Below, piece after piece: positions 17,364 through 25,982 of a stretch of DNA of 32,803 nucleotides (the first letter of the stretch is position 1; every line of letters begins with the position of its first letter). The stretch covers positions 1 to 32,803 of the forward strand of contig JAGSHB010000056.1 in NCBI GenBank assembly GCA_023954815.1, given 5' to 3'. The notes below the pieces were generated by a model. It ran no database searches, was not told the DNA's origin, and was given only the letters and a program-made list of their open reading frames with translations. The translations under genes were made by a program, and so were the position numbers. This DNA comes from Myxococcales bacterium. GTDB taxonomy: Bacteria; Myxococcota_A; UBA9042.

Positions 17364-17813
17364 CTACGGTTGCTGCGCCGCGAGCGCCGCTTGCAAGTCC
17401 GCCTTGAGCTTCGCAGCGTCCGAATCGCCTAGTTTTCCGGGCTTCCAGCCGACACCTAGCCCCTTCGTTCCGACTCTCGGGATGATGTGAAAGTGCACGT
17501 GGAAGACGGCCTGATGGGCGCTGCTGCCGTTGTTTTGCAGCAGGTTGTAGTTCTCCGCGCCGGTGGCAGCCATCACGGCCCGCGCGATCTTCGGAAGCAC
17601 CCGCCCCACCGCAGCGCCGGCCTCCTCTGACAGCTCGTGCAGAAAGGCGCGCCGCTGTTTCGGAATCACCAGCGTGTGGCCGTAGACCAGCGGAAAAATA
17701 TCCAGGAACGCCAACACATCATCGTCCTCGTAGACCTTGTGACACGGGATCTCTCCGTCGAGGATCTTGTCGAATAGGCTCGGGCCGTGGGGATTGGGGC
17801 TCATGTCAGTCAT
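17364..17813 (-). CDS. HIT-family nucleotide-binding protein
   Basis: This 149-residue cytoplasmic HIT-domain protein is of the Hint branch, which hydrolyses nucleoside phosphoramidates or dinucleotides such as Ap4A. FDKILDGEIPCHKVYED opens the fold, GHTLVIPKQR follows, and the catalytic triad motif is HVHFHIIP (105-112). The start at 17813 has AGGAG six bases upstream; a longer frame to 17855 lacks support. It lies 57 bases after the 17871-20255 gene on the same strand and may share its transcript, although the functions are unrelated. Confidence 0.93.
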   Translation of the reverse strand: MTDMSPNPHGPSLFDKILDGEIPCHKVYEDDDVLAFLDIFPLVYGHTLVIPKQRRAFLHELSEEAGAAVGRVLPKIARAVMAATGAENYNLLQNNGSSAHQAVFHVHFHIIPRVGTKGLGVGWKPGKLGDSDAAKLKADLQAALAAQQP

Positions 17814-17870
17814 CGATGTCTCCTGGGATGTTGAGCGAACCATGCCATGGCACACAGGCTGGTTGTCGCG

Positions 17871-20255
17871 CTATTTTTTCGGGGGCGCCCAGCCTTTGCT
17901 CGTCTTGCCGCTCTCAAATAGCCAGAGCTTCTGATCGACCGCGAATGGGCCTTTGAAGCTGGTCTTCTTGCCGCCGGGGAAGACCACCTCGATGCCGTCG
18001 ATGGTCGTCAGCTTTCCGAGACCCATGTGCTGCGTGAGGCTGTCTTGGCAACCCTGTCCGTTGCCGCCCGAGACATACCGCAGCCACGTCTTGCTGCCCG
18101 ATTTGACCCGAATCGTCGCCCCAATCGCCGCCCGATTGGCCTTGCCATCGCCGATGACTTGCACCTGCAGCCAGTGACCGAGCTTGGCGCCCTCGCGGAG
18201 GGATTGACCGCTGTTGCGAAAGACCACGCCTTTCGCAGCCATGTCGGGCGCGCCGTCGTGATCGATGTCCGCTGCCGCCATGCCCCAGCCGTTGTCGACC
18301 GTAAGCCCCGCATGGAGCACGTCGAGCGAGAAGGTGCCGTCGCCCAATCCCCAGTAGAAATCACTCGGCCGGCCGTCGTAGGTCGCGCTGATCGCCAAGT
18401 CGAGGTGTCCGTCGAGGTCGAAATCGGCCAGCAGGGGCACGGAGTGGGTCTCTTGGAAGCGCAGGCCGCCCAGCCCGACGGGAATCGACCAGTCGCCCTG
18501 GTTGTCTGCCCACTTGCCCTTGCCATCGGCGATGAGCACCCGTGTCTTGTCGCTGAAGTTCCAAAATCGCGGGTGAGCGAGGTTGGCCACCACCACATCG
18601 AAGTAGCCGTCGCCGTTCAAATCACCCCAAGCGGTGCCGATGGAGTGGCCGTAGTGCGTGTTGCCGCTGCTCGCGACCCCGTGCCCCGCCAAGCCCGTCT
18701 TGAGCGCCGATTCGGTGACCGTGCCGTCGCCGTTGTTCTTGAAATACAGGTTCCTGTGCAGGCGGTAGTTGTTGACCAGCACGTCCACATGACCGTCGCC
18801 GTCTGCATCCACCGCGTTGGCGCCGCGGCCGGCATAGCGCTTGCCCAAAGTGCCCAAAAATCCTGATTTTCCGGTCCAACTGGTGAATTTTCCGCCACCT
18901 TCATTGTGCCAGATGGTGTCGACGTAAAACGTCCCCAGTGGCCAACAGATGAAGTTTGCGACGTAGAGATCCAGCTTGCCGTCCGCGTCGATGTCCACCC
19001 AAGCCGCGCCGGGTGTTGGGGTGTGCAGCTGCTTTTTGTCCGACTTGTCGTCGCACATGTTGTAGCTCTGCAGGTCGCTCAGCCCCGACGCTTTTGTTAC
19101 GTCCTCGAAGGTGCCGTCGCCCTTGTTGCGCAGCAGCGTGTCCCCGCCGCCGAGGGTCTCCCAGAAGACAAAGAGATCGAGGTGGCCGTCGTTATCAAAG
19201 TCACCCCAAATACCGCCATTGCCTTTGACGTCGAGCTTCTTGAACCCGGCCGCGACGCTCACGTCTTTCAACGTGCCCTTGTCGTTCCGAAACAGCTTGT
19301 TGCGGCTGTCGAAGAGGTCGTCCCAGCCATCGTTGTCGAAATCACCCCAGGCCATGCGGTGCCCGGGTTTGGTGTCGCCGAGAGGTTGCAGCAGGGTCTC
19401 CTCGGGCTTCACCTCCTTCAGAGGCTCGACGATGAGCCGCACGAGGTAGTCCGTCGGTCGCGTCAGGCTCAGACCATTCCAGTTGAAATTCTGCTGGCCG
19501 CCGGAGGTGAACTTGGTGAGCTCGGGGAAGTTCCACGCGGAGTGGCAACGAGCGAACTTATCGCAGCATTTCTCCGCCTTGCCATCACAGTCTGGGTGGA
19601 GCGAGCCGTCGAACGCCCAGGCCGCGCTGTTCGGCCCGCCGTTGCGCCTGTGGGCGACGTACACCAGCCCTGGTTGGTCGATGACGAGCGGCTTGGGCAG
19701 CTTAAACGTGGTCCATGTGCCAGCGCTCATCTCGGCGACCGGGCAGCTGACCTCCCAGATGGGATCGGGCGACCAGAAGTCGAAGCCGTTGTGGCCGAAA
19801 TCGCGATACAGGCCCGATGAAACCGGCCCACTCGTTGGCAAATGGCCATACTGAATCTTGTAGCCGTGGATGCGCACTGGCTGATCGAGATCGAAGCGTA
19901 CGGCTTCATGCAGCGGTGTGGCGTTGATCTGTTTGCCGACGATTTTCCACTCGGCTTGCTTGCTCACATCGCTCACGCCCTTGCCGTCATCCCACGCGAT
20001 CTCCACCAGACCCTGCGGCAGCGCGGCGTCCACAGCGCAGGCGGTCAGGGCGCCAACGGGCGGCTTTCCAGCGTCGGGGGCACCTGCGTCCTGCTGGCCG
20101 GCGTCTTGCTCACCCCCAACACCGTCACTAGTTGAACCGTCACCACTGGTCACGTCCTCTGCCGGCGTGTCATTGTCTGCTTCTGTGCCGCAACCAGCGG
20201 TCGCCAGCAGCGTCATCATCAGCAGTGCGCCCATCGCGCCCCGAATGTTCCCCAT
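17871..20255 (-). CDS. FG-GAP/VCBS-repeat lipoprotein with UnbV C-domain
   Basis: This 794-residue surface lipoprotein has a signal peptide ending ATAGC (lipid Cys 22), then an Asp/Gly/Ala-rich linker to about residue 65. A beta-rich N-domain follows (about 70-290, with one Cys cluster, EKCCDKFARC). After it come seven calcium-loop repeats of DxDxDG type, from DFDNDGWDD near residue 300 to DIDHDGAPD near 665, which should fold as an FG-GAP beta-propeller. The C-terminus has an ASPIC/UnbV-type domain (NRAAIGATIRV, then HMGLGKL and VVFPGG). Such proteins bind ligands or partners outside the cell. GGAGAAG lies before the ATG at 20255. The gene is divergent from the DHH gene. Confidence 0.9.
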   Translation of the reverse strand: MGNIRGAMGALLMMTLLATAGCGTEADNDTPAEDVTSGDGSTSDGVGGEQDAGQQDAGAPDAGKPPVGALTACAVDAALPQGLVEIAWDDGKGVSDVSKQAEWKIVGKQINATPLHEAVRFDLDQPVRIHGYKIQYGHLPTSGPVSSGLYRDFGHNGFDFWSPDPIWEVSCPVAEMSAGTWTTFKLPKPLVIDQPGLVYVAHRRNGGPNSAAWAFDGSLHPDCDGKAEKCCDKFARCHSAWNFPELTKFTSGGQQNFNWNGLSLTRPTDYLVRLIVEPLKEVKPEETLLQPLGDTKPGHRMAWGDFDNDGWDDLFDSRNKLFRNDKGTLKDVSVAAGFKKLDVKGNGGIWGDFDNDGHLDLFVFWETLGGGDTLLRNKGDGTFEDVTKASGLSDLQSYNMCDDKSDKKQLHTPTPGAAWVDIDADGKLDLYVANFICWPLGTFYVDTIWHNEGGGKFTSWTGKSGFLGTLGKRYAGRGANAVDADGDGHVDVLVNNYRLHRNLYFKNNGDGTVTESALKTGLAGHGVASSGNTHYGHSIGTAWGDLNGDGYFDVVVANLAHPRFWNFSDKTRVLIADGKGKWADNQGDWSIPVGLGGLRFQETHSVPLLADFDLDGHLDLAISATYDGRPSDFYWGLGDGTFSLDVLHAGLTVDNGWGMAAADIDHDGAPDMAAKGVVFRNSGQSLREGAKLGHWLQVQVIGDGKANRAAIGATIRVKSGSKTWLRYVSGGNGQGCQDSLTQHMGLGKLTTIDGIEVVFPGGKKTSFKGPFAVDQKLWLFESGKTSKGWAPPKK

Positions 20256-20351
20256 GGTCTTCTCCGTGGTAGTCGCTCCACAGCGTACAAGAACCAGCGC
20301 GAGAGCGCGCCCCGCCTATGATGACATAGAGACCTGTCGCCGAAGAGAGCC

Positions 20352-21662
20352 ATGATCGTCATCGCCACCCACGACCACGCAGATTTCGACGCCTTCGCCG
20401 CTATGGTGGCCGCTCGCAGACTGCACGGTGGTGGCCATATGGTGCTCGGTCGGCCGGTGAGCGACTACGTGCACGCCTTTCTGTCCCTGCACAAAGAGCA
20501 CTTCACGGTCTGCAAAGAGTCCGATCTCGACCTCGATCAAGTCACCAAGCTCGTGGTCGTCGATACGCGTGACATTCGCAGGCTGAAAAACATCAAAGAG
20601 CTTGTAAAAAGGGCACCTGAGCGGACTTTCGACTTGGAGGTCTGGGACCATCACTGCGCGTCCGGTGACGATTTGGTGGGCGATCGCAACTACGTCGAAC
20701 CCCTCGGTGCGGTGACTACGCTCCTAGTTGAGCGGCTGCGCGCCGAGGATCACCAGATTCCCGAGATCGAGGCGACGGTGCTCGCCCTGGGCATCCACGC
20801 CGACACCGGCTCGCTGACGTTCCCCTACACCACCCCGCGCGACGCTGAAGCCCTGTCTTGGCTGCTGTTTCAAGGCGCCAACCTGAAGATGATCGGCCAC
20901 TACCTGCGGACGCGTCTGAAGCCCGCTCAGCGCGACGCCCTGTTGGCCGTGATGGCGAAAGTGCAGGTGCAGCCCATCGTCGGGGTGGAGATCGCCTTCG
21001 CCGAGGTGCAGCTCGATCGGCAAGTGACCGGGCTCGCCGAGGTCACCAGCGAAGCGCTCAAGGCTGGCGGTCACGACGCGCTGTTTGTGCTCTACAAGGT
21101 CCGCGGCAATCGCATCACTGTCATCGGCCGGGCCACCGCTCGTTGGATGGACATCGGCGCCTTGATGCGGCGGCTAGGCGGCGGGGGCCATCGGGGGGCC
21201 GGGGCGGTGACGTTCAAGGCCATCTCGCCGGATGAGGCCCGCGGTCGCCTGCAAGCCGAGCTGTCCCGTGAGCCGCCCCAACCGGCGCGGGTCTCCGATG
21301 TCATGAGCACCCCGGTCGAGACCGTGGCGCCTGAGCTGCCGCTCACCGAGTTGGAGCGGCTGCTCAGTGAGCTTGGCCACACGGGCATGCCAGTGGTTCG
21401 CCGGGGCAAGTTGGTGGGTGTGGTGTCAAAGCGGGACGTGCAACGTGCTCATCGTCGTGGGGATTCCCATCGGCAAGTGCGCAGCTGTATGTCGCAAAAC
21501 GTGGCGACGATCGCGGCGGACGCACCGCTCGATGCCGCGCTCCACCGCATGGTCGCCAAAGACGTGGGGCGGCTACCCGTGCTCACAGATGGCAAGCTGG
21601 TCGGTATTCTGACGCGTACGGATGTACTGCGCGTGCTCTACGCGCCAGGCAAAGGGGAGTGA
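20352..21662 (+). CDS. DHH-DHHA1-CBS-CBS protein
   Basis: This 436-residue cytoplasmic protein has a DHH phosphoesterase domain: THDHADFDA (7-15), VVDTRD (69-74), WDHH (98-101) and HADTGSLTF (149-157) give all metal motifs. A DHHA1 domain follows, with GGGGHRGAGAVTF (276-288), then two CBS domains (about 313-366 and 376-430). The same order forms the N-terminal half of the large A-adding/CCA-type tRNA nucleotidyltransferases of Aquifex and some deltaproteobacteria, but here the protein stops where the nucleotidyltransferase would begin. It may act as a nanoRNase or cyclic-dinucleotide phosphodiesterase gated by adenine nucleotides; this is inference. The ribosome site is weak (GAAGAGAG). A TATGAT at 20317-20322 could be a -10 element. 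Confidence 0.88.
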   Translation: MIVIATHDHADFDAFAAMVAARRLHGGGHMVLGRPVSDYVHAFLSLHKEHFTVCKESDLDLDQVTKLVVVDTRDIRRLKNIKELVKRAPERTFDLEVWDHHCASGDDLVGDRNYVEPLGAVTTLLVERLRAEDHQIPEIEATVLALGIHADTGSLTFPYTTPRDAEALSWLLFQGANLKMIGHYLRTRLKPAQRDALLAVMAKVQVQPIVGVEIAFAEVQLDRQVTGLAEVTSEALKAGGHDALFVLYKVRGNRITVIGRATARWMDIGALMRRLGGGGHRGAGAVTFKAISPDEARGRLQAELSREPPQPARVSDVMSTPVETVAPELPLTELERLLSELGHTGMPVVRRGKLVGVVSKRDVQRAHRRGDSHRQVRSCMSQNVATIAADAPLDAALHRMVAKDVGRLPVLTDGKLVGILTRTDVLRVLYAPGKGE

Positions 21663-21667
21663 CGTCG

Positions 21668-22798
21668 ATGAGGCCCACAACCCCGGGATATTTTCGCCAA
21701 CTTGGCTCGTCGACCCCGCTGGTGATCGGCTTCCTGAGCGGTCTGCTGCTCATGGGGGCTGGGTGCGGCAGTGACGCGGCGGATGCGGCGGGTGACACCA
21801 CTTCTTCGGACGTATCGCTCGTCGATGCGGCCGCTGGTCTCGATGGCGCCGGGGCCGACCAAACCAGCGCCGATGCCAACGTCAGTGACAGCGCCAGCGA
21901 CGACACGCAGCTGAACGCAGACGCAGCAGTCGACGCAAGCGAGCAGGTCGATGCAGGGCCCATCAAGACCTTCGCCATTGCCGCCATCGCCGACCCTCAC
22001 ATCACGGGGACCAGCACCACCAAGCCCAACATCCAGCGGCTGCACGCGACGGTCGCTTGGCTCAACGCAAACGCCGCAGCCAAGGGCATCGAGCTCGTGC
22101 TGGTCCTTGGCGACATCGGTTGGAGCGGCGGCCTAAAGGGGGCAAGGGCAGCGCTCGACAAGCTGACGGTGCCGTACCTGCCCACCCTGGGTGACAACTG
22201 CAATTTCGCCGGTGACGAGAAGACGTTCAGCGATGTCTTCGGGCCAGTCTACGCCGGGCTAGGCGACAAATTCGCCAATCTATCCCGAGCCGCCACGCCC
22301 ACTACCCACGGAAAGACCGGAAAACAGGTCATTTTGCAGAACGTGAGCTTCGACCTCCATGGCATCCACGTGGTTGGTCTGGATGTCAGCCCGCGCGACA
22401 AGAAGGGCATCGTCGGCGAGATGGGGGACCTGCACGACTACGAGGGCGGAACCTTTCCCTGGTTGCAGGCGGACCTAGCCAAGGTCGCCCAGCGCCCCAA
22501 GGGTAGCGTGCTCATCGCGTCGCACATTCCGCTGCACGAGTCCCCTGGGGCGCTCATGGGCGACGAGATCGACAAACTCAATGCGCTAGCGAAGAAGACG
22601 CCGGGCCTCATCCACGCCAGTATCGCTGGCCACTACCATGTCGATGCGGTCGTTGACCTGCCCCTACTTGAGTACATCTCGTACGTGGTCGGCGCGATCT
22701 TCGTCGGACCGCTGCCGGTGCACATCGCCACGGTCACGACCCAGGGCCAGACGGTCACTTGGCAGCACGACACGATCTATCTGCCAGGCTACAAATAG
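21668..22798 (+). CDS. Calcineurin-like metallophosphoesterase lipoprotein
   Basis: This 376-residue protein has a signal peptide ending GAGC (lipid Cys 33) and an Asp/Ala/Ser linker to about residue 95. A metallophosphoesterase domain follows: ADPHI (first metal motif), VLGDIGW (second), ASHIPLHE and GHYHVDA (late His ligands). The third motif, usually GNHD/E, reads LGDNCN, so the standard catalytic His is not in place. The start at 21668 is favoured because GGGGAG is suitably placed before it; GTG 21659 overlaps the stop of the DHH gene and is too close to the GGGGA. The near-overlap suggests one transcript with the DHH gene, though this product is exported and the other is not. Substrate unknown. 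Confidence 0.85.
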   Translation: MRPTTPGYFRQLGSSTPLVIGFLSGLLLMGAGCGSDAADAAGDTTSSDVSLVDAAAGLDGAGADQTSADANVSDSASDDTQLNADAAVDASEQVDAGPIKTFAIAAIADPHITGTSTTKPNIQRLHATVAWLNANAAAKGIELVLVLGDIGWSGGLKGARAALDKLTVPYLPTLGDNCNFAGDEKTFSDVFGPVYAGLGDKFANLSRAATPTTHGKTGKQVILQNVSFDLHGIHVVGLDVSPRDKKGIVGEMGDLHDYEGGTFPWLQADLAKVAQRPKGSVLIASHIPLHESPGALMGDEIDKLNALAKKTPGLIHASIAGHYHVDAVVDLPLLEYISYVVGAIFVGPLPVHIATVTTQGQTVTWQHDTIYLPGYK

Positions 22799-22819
22799 CC
22801 CCGTGTTCGGGCCACACCC

Positions 22820-23542
22820 CTATTTCTTACCGCCGACGATGTAGGCGGGCGGCACGGTTCCGCCCACGCGCGGGTCATAGCGCTTCTTCATCCACTGGTA
22901 CTTGCCTTTGGTTTCCCGAATCCGGCGTCGCAGCCCGATTAGGGTCTTGTAGGGCAACTTCTTCGCAGAGCGCTCAGCGAGCCAATTCGGAATCATCCCA
23001 CCGGGGTCGCTGTAGACCTGGTAGGTGACGCGGATGCGACCGGGGCTGAGCTCCTGAAACTTGTAGAAGCCCTCCAGCTTCGGCATGCGCACCACGCCGC
23101 TGACTTCAGGCACGGACTTGTGCCGGACGGCCTTGAAGCGGCTGGTGACGATGTGCTTGGTGAGATTGACGGTCGACGTGCCCAGGAGAACGACATCGCG
23201 GTCGCTGACGGGCCACGGCGCGTTGATGCGGGTGTACATCGTGCGCACGAAGTCATCGCGTTGGCTGATGAGGCGCGCGCTGTGGCATTTGGCCCGCCAT
23301 TTACAGTGATTCTTGATGTCGGACACGATGCCGATCAGGTCGAACAGGTCACCGTGCACCACACCGACACCTCGGAACTCAGGCAGATTTTGCCCAGGAA
23401 CCGCGCGCACCGAGATGGTGACCCCGTCGCGAACATCCACGGTTTTCCATGGGCCGCGCGCTGGGCTGGCGGTGGCGAGCAGGGGTAGGGCGAGGAGGCC
23501 GATGAGGGCGCTGGCGGCGACGAGCCTGGCGCGGGTGTGCAT
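22820..23542 (-). CDS. Periplasmic START-domain protein B
   Basis: This 240-residue paralogue of the protein at 4422-5132 has a signal peptide (hydrophobic core 8-24, cut near ATASP). Shared features in the same order are FRGVG (57-61), the C-x5-C pair C80/C86, NAPWPVSDRD (108-117), SGVVRMPKLEGFYK, DPGGMIPNW and TLIGLRRRIRETKGKY. The start at 23542 has AGGA upstream; an open frame to 23653 is unsupported. It is convergent with the phosphoesterase lipoprotein (21 bases apart). The ligand is unknown; START folds bind lipids or similar molecules. Conserved length, cysteines and C-terminal amphipathic Lys/Arg helix suggest the two paralogues do related jobs with different ligands or at different times. 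Confidence 0.8.
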   Translation of the reverse strand: MHTRARLVAASALIGLLALPLLATASPARGPWKTVDVRDGVTISVRAVPGQNLPEFRGVGVVHGDLFDLIGIVSDIKNHCKWRAKCHSARLISQRDDFVRTMYTRINAPWPVSDRDVVLLGTSTVNLTKHIVTSRFKAVRHKSVPEVSGVVRMPKLEGFYKFQELSPGRIRVTYQVYSDPGGMIPNWLAERSAKKLPYKTLIGLRRRIRETKGKYQWMKKRYDPRVGGTVPPAYIVGGKK

Positions 23543-23823
23543 GAGACAGTCCTGAGGGGCCGAGGGAAACAAGCGGTCAGCGATAACAGATGAAGGGCGA
23601 CCGACCCTACCTTGGACGCAGTGGAAGTGCGACCGATTCAGTCCTTCGCTCACGCAACTGCAAAATGCCGCGTGGCGTGGCGGTCAGCAATCCTTGAACA
23701 CCACATGGCGCTACATCCAATAACAAAGACGTCCTGTTTCACTTGCCTATTTGTGCACACAACCTCAACACTGACAGCGAACACGTGCCCCCTGTCGATC
23801 GGGCACTGTAGGAGAGACACGCC

Positions 23824-25332
23824 ATGCCGAAGCGACTTCTTCATTGGCCACAGATAGTGCTCCTCGCCGTCGGCGTTTGGGCCTGCTCGTCCCAGCCAAC
23901 TGGAAACACGGGCTATATTTTCGATATGGGCGCAGAGCCGGCGTCCGATACCAAGGTGGCTACCGATACTGGTTCGTCGGCACAGACAGACGTGCCAGAC
24001 ACCCTCGCCCCGACGGATACAGATGGTGGTCAGGGGAAAGTGGACTCAGGCGGGACGGTCGATACCGCCACCGGCGCCGCCGATACGGCGGGCGATTCTG
24101 GTGCAACGGTCACAGACACAACCTCCATCACTGACACCACAGCTGACTCGACAGTTGACACGACAGCTGACACTGGCTCGGTTGTCGACACTGGCGGCAC
24201 GACCGGCGCGGCAGATGTGCCGTGGGGCAGCCAGGCCGACGCCAAGCCCTACGATGCCGGGCAGTACAACTATTCGGACGTCGGCACCTCCGGCGGCAAC
24301 ACCGGCAGTGGCGGTGCGGGGCTCTGTATCCCCAAGGTCACACAGCTCAACCTTGAGAAGATCAAGGTCGGCGGCAAAGTCGACATCATCTGGTTCGTCG
24401 ATACGTCCGGATCTATGGGGCAGGAGGCGGTGTACCTCAACAAGAACATCAACGCGTTCGCCAAGTTCATCACGGCGGCCGGGGTCGACTTTCGCATGGT
24501 GCTTATCGGCAAGCGCTGCACGTCACCCAATCCACCGAAGTATCCAATCTGCGTCTGCGGCGCGCCGCCGCTCGGTGGGGCGAATTGCGGCAACGGACCC
24601 AAATTCTTGCACGTCAATCAGGTGGTCAACTCCATCGACGGCTTGGCGCAGGTCATCAAGACGTATCCGCAATGGAAGAACTTCCTCCGCAAGGACGCGA
24701 CCAAGAATTTCGTCGCGGTGACCGACGACAACAGCCGAGACTACTGCCACTACGGCACCAAGAAGTGCATTCACGACACCAACAAGAGCTGCACGAGCTC
24801 TTCGATTTGCACGCAGTCCTACAAAGGAGCGACCTGGTTCCCCAACGCGGTGCAGGCCATGGACCCAGCCCAATATCCACAGACGCCGGCCGTGCCCCAC
24901 GGCTTCGTCTTTCACAGCATCGTCGGGTACCCGAACAAGGCGACCTGCAAGACGCTGGCGACGGTGGGTCAGGTCTACCTCGACCTCACGGCGAAGACCG
25001 GCGGGGCCAAGTTCAAAATTTGCGAGACCAACTGGGCGCCGATCTTCAATACGCTCGCCAAGAACGTCGTCCAGACCGCGAAACCGCCGTGTACCCACGC
25101 CATCCCCCTGCCGCCTGGCACCACGACGGCCAAGGGCGCAACTGTGAACTACGTCGCCGAAGATGACTTCTTCAATGTGCCGCCGGCACAGAACAACAGC
25201 TGCCCTGTCAGTGGGGTGGGCTTCACGCTCGACAACCCGAACAACCCGAAGAAGATCACCCTCTGCGCCAAGAGCTGTGACCTGCTCAAGGGCGGCGGCA
25301 ACATTCAGTTCGACTTTGGCTGCTTCCTGTAG
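23824..25332 (+). CDS. von Willebrand factor A lipoprotein
   Basis: This 502-residue surface lipoprotein has a signal peptide ending VWAC (lipid Cys 21). Residues 22-167 are a very long low-complexity linker of Asp, Thr, Gly, Ala and Ser, including near-repeats of the TADSTVDTTADTG kind encoded at about 24120-24190. The vWA domain follows, with a complete MIDAS start DTSGSMG (193-199) and a later acidic strand VTDDNSRD. The domain contains many cysteines (for example CVCGAPPLGGANC and CHYGTKKC) that suggest disulfide-stabilised loops. Such domains bind partner proteins through a metal ion. GGAGAG precedes the ATG. The 281-base gap upstream probably holds its promoter. Confidence 0.88.
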   Translation: MPKRLLHWPQIVLLAVGVWACSSQPTGNTGYIFDMGAEPASDTKVATDTGSSAQTDVPDTLAPTDTDGGQGKVDSGGTVDTATGAADTAGDSGATVTDTTSITDTTADSTVDTTADTGSVVDTGGTTGAADVPWGSQADAKPYDAGQYNYSDVGTSGGNTGSGGAGLCIPKVTQLNLEKIKVGGKVDIIWFVDTSGSMGQEAVYLNKNINAFAKFITAAGVDFRMVLIGKRCTSPNPPKYPICVCGAPPLGGANCGNGPKFLHVNQVVNSIDGLAQVIKTYPQWKNFLRKDATKNFVAVTDDNSRDYCHYGTKKCIHDTNKSCTSSSICTQSYKGATWFPNAVQAMDPAQYPQTPAVPHGFVFHSIVGYPNKATCKTLATVGQVYLDLTAKTGGAKFKICETNWAPIFNTLAKNVVQTAKPPCTHAIPLPPGTTTAKGATVNYVAEDDFFNVPPAQNNSCPVSGVGFTLDNPNNPKKITLCAKSCDLLKGGGNIQFDFGCFL

Positions 25333-25442
25333 ACGAGCGTGCAGTCATACGATTGTCCAAGGACGTGACGCGGCCCTCTCGCGATGGTGCCCGCGGCATC
25401 TGTGTGTCGGGGCAGGGCCTGAAGACGTGCTAGGCTCGTGTC

Positions 25443-25982
25443 ATGAACACACCCCCAGCACAAGGTGGCGATGACGCCGCCATCTTTCGTATCGAACGAC
25501 CGCACCCCAAGCTCATGCGGGTCTATTTCCTGCGCGCGCTGCTGAGTGGCCCGATGTTCTTCATCGTCCTGCCGGTGATGTATTTTCGCTACTACACGCT
25601 GAGGTATCGCTTCGACGACGAGGGCGTCGCGGCCAGCTGGGGCATCCTCTTTCGGCGCGAGGTCAACCTGACGTACGCCCGCATCCAGGACATCCACATC
25701 AACGCTGGATTTGTGCAGCGTTGGCTGGGCTTGGCCGATGTGTTGGTGCAGACCGCGTCCGGTTCCGCTGGCGCAGAGCTGACGATCGAAGGGCTGCTGG
25801 AATACCAGTCTGTGCGCGACTTTCTCTATCGCCGAATGCGCGGCGTGAAAGACGAGCCTGCACCGACAGCTGCCCAGCGCGCAGCCGATGATGAGGTCGT
25901 CCAGTTGCTACGCGGTATCCAGGGCGATCTGGCGGCCGTTCGCGCCGAGCTGCAGCGCCGTCCGCCGGAGGCGAGGTCGTGA
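25443..25982 (+). CDS. Bacterial PH-domain membrane protein, first of a pair
   Basis: This 179-residue protein is of the bPH2 (YdbS/YdbT, DUF304) family. A hydrophobic hairpin or one to two membrane segments (about 27-52) come first. The PH-like domain follows, with the family core YARIQDIHINAGFVQRWLGL and ADVLVQTASG, and a helical, charged tail (about 145-179) that may form a coiled coil. Bacillus YdbS/YdbT pairs are membrane proteins connected with resistance to some bacteriocins; whether that holds here is unknown. The ribosome site is weak. The stop overlaps the GTG of the next gene by four bases (GTGA), so the pair is coupled. Confidence 0.85.
   Translation: MNTPPAQGGDDAAIFRIERPHPKLMRVYFLRALLSGPMFFIVLPVMYFRYYTLRYRFDDEGVAASWGILFRREVNLTYARIQDIHINAGFVQRWLGLADVLVQTASGSAGAELTIEGLLEYQSVRDFLYRRMRGVKDEPAPTAAQRAADDEVVQLLRGIQGDLAAVRAELQRRPPEARS

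Noticed and set aside
18906-19820. Antisense frames opposite the FG-GAP gene, also 18027-18866
   Set aside because: They mirror the Asp/Gly-rich calcium loops of the real gene and have no independent start signals.
24060-24200. GACAC/GACAG-rich tract considered as a CRISPR or tandem DNA repeat
   Set aside because: The repeats are short, imperfect and codon-phased. They encode the Asp/Thr linker of the vWA lipoprotein.
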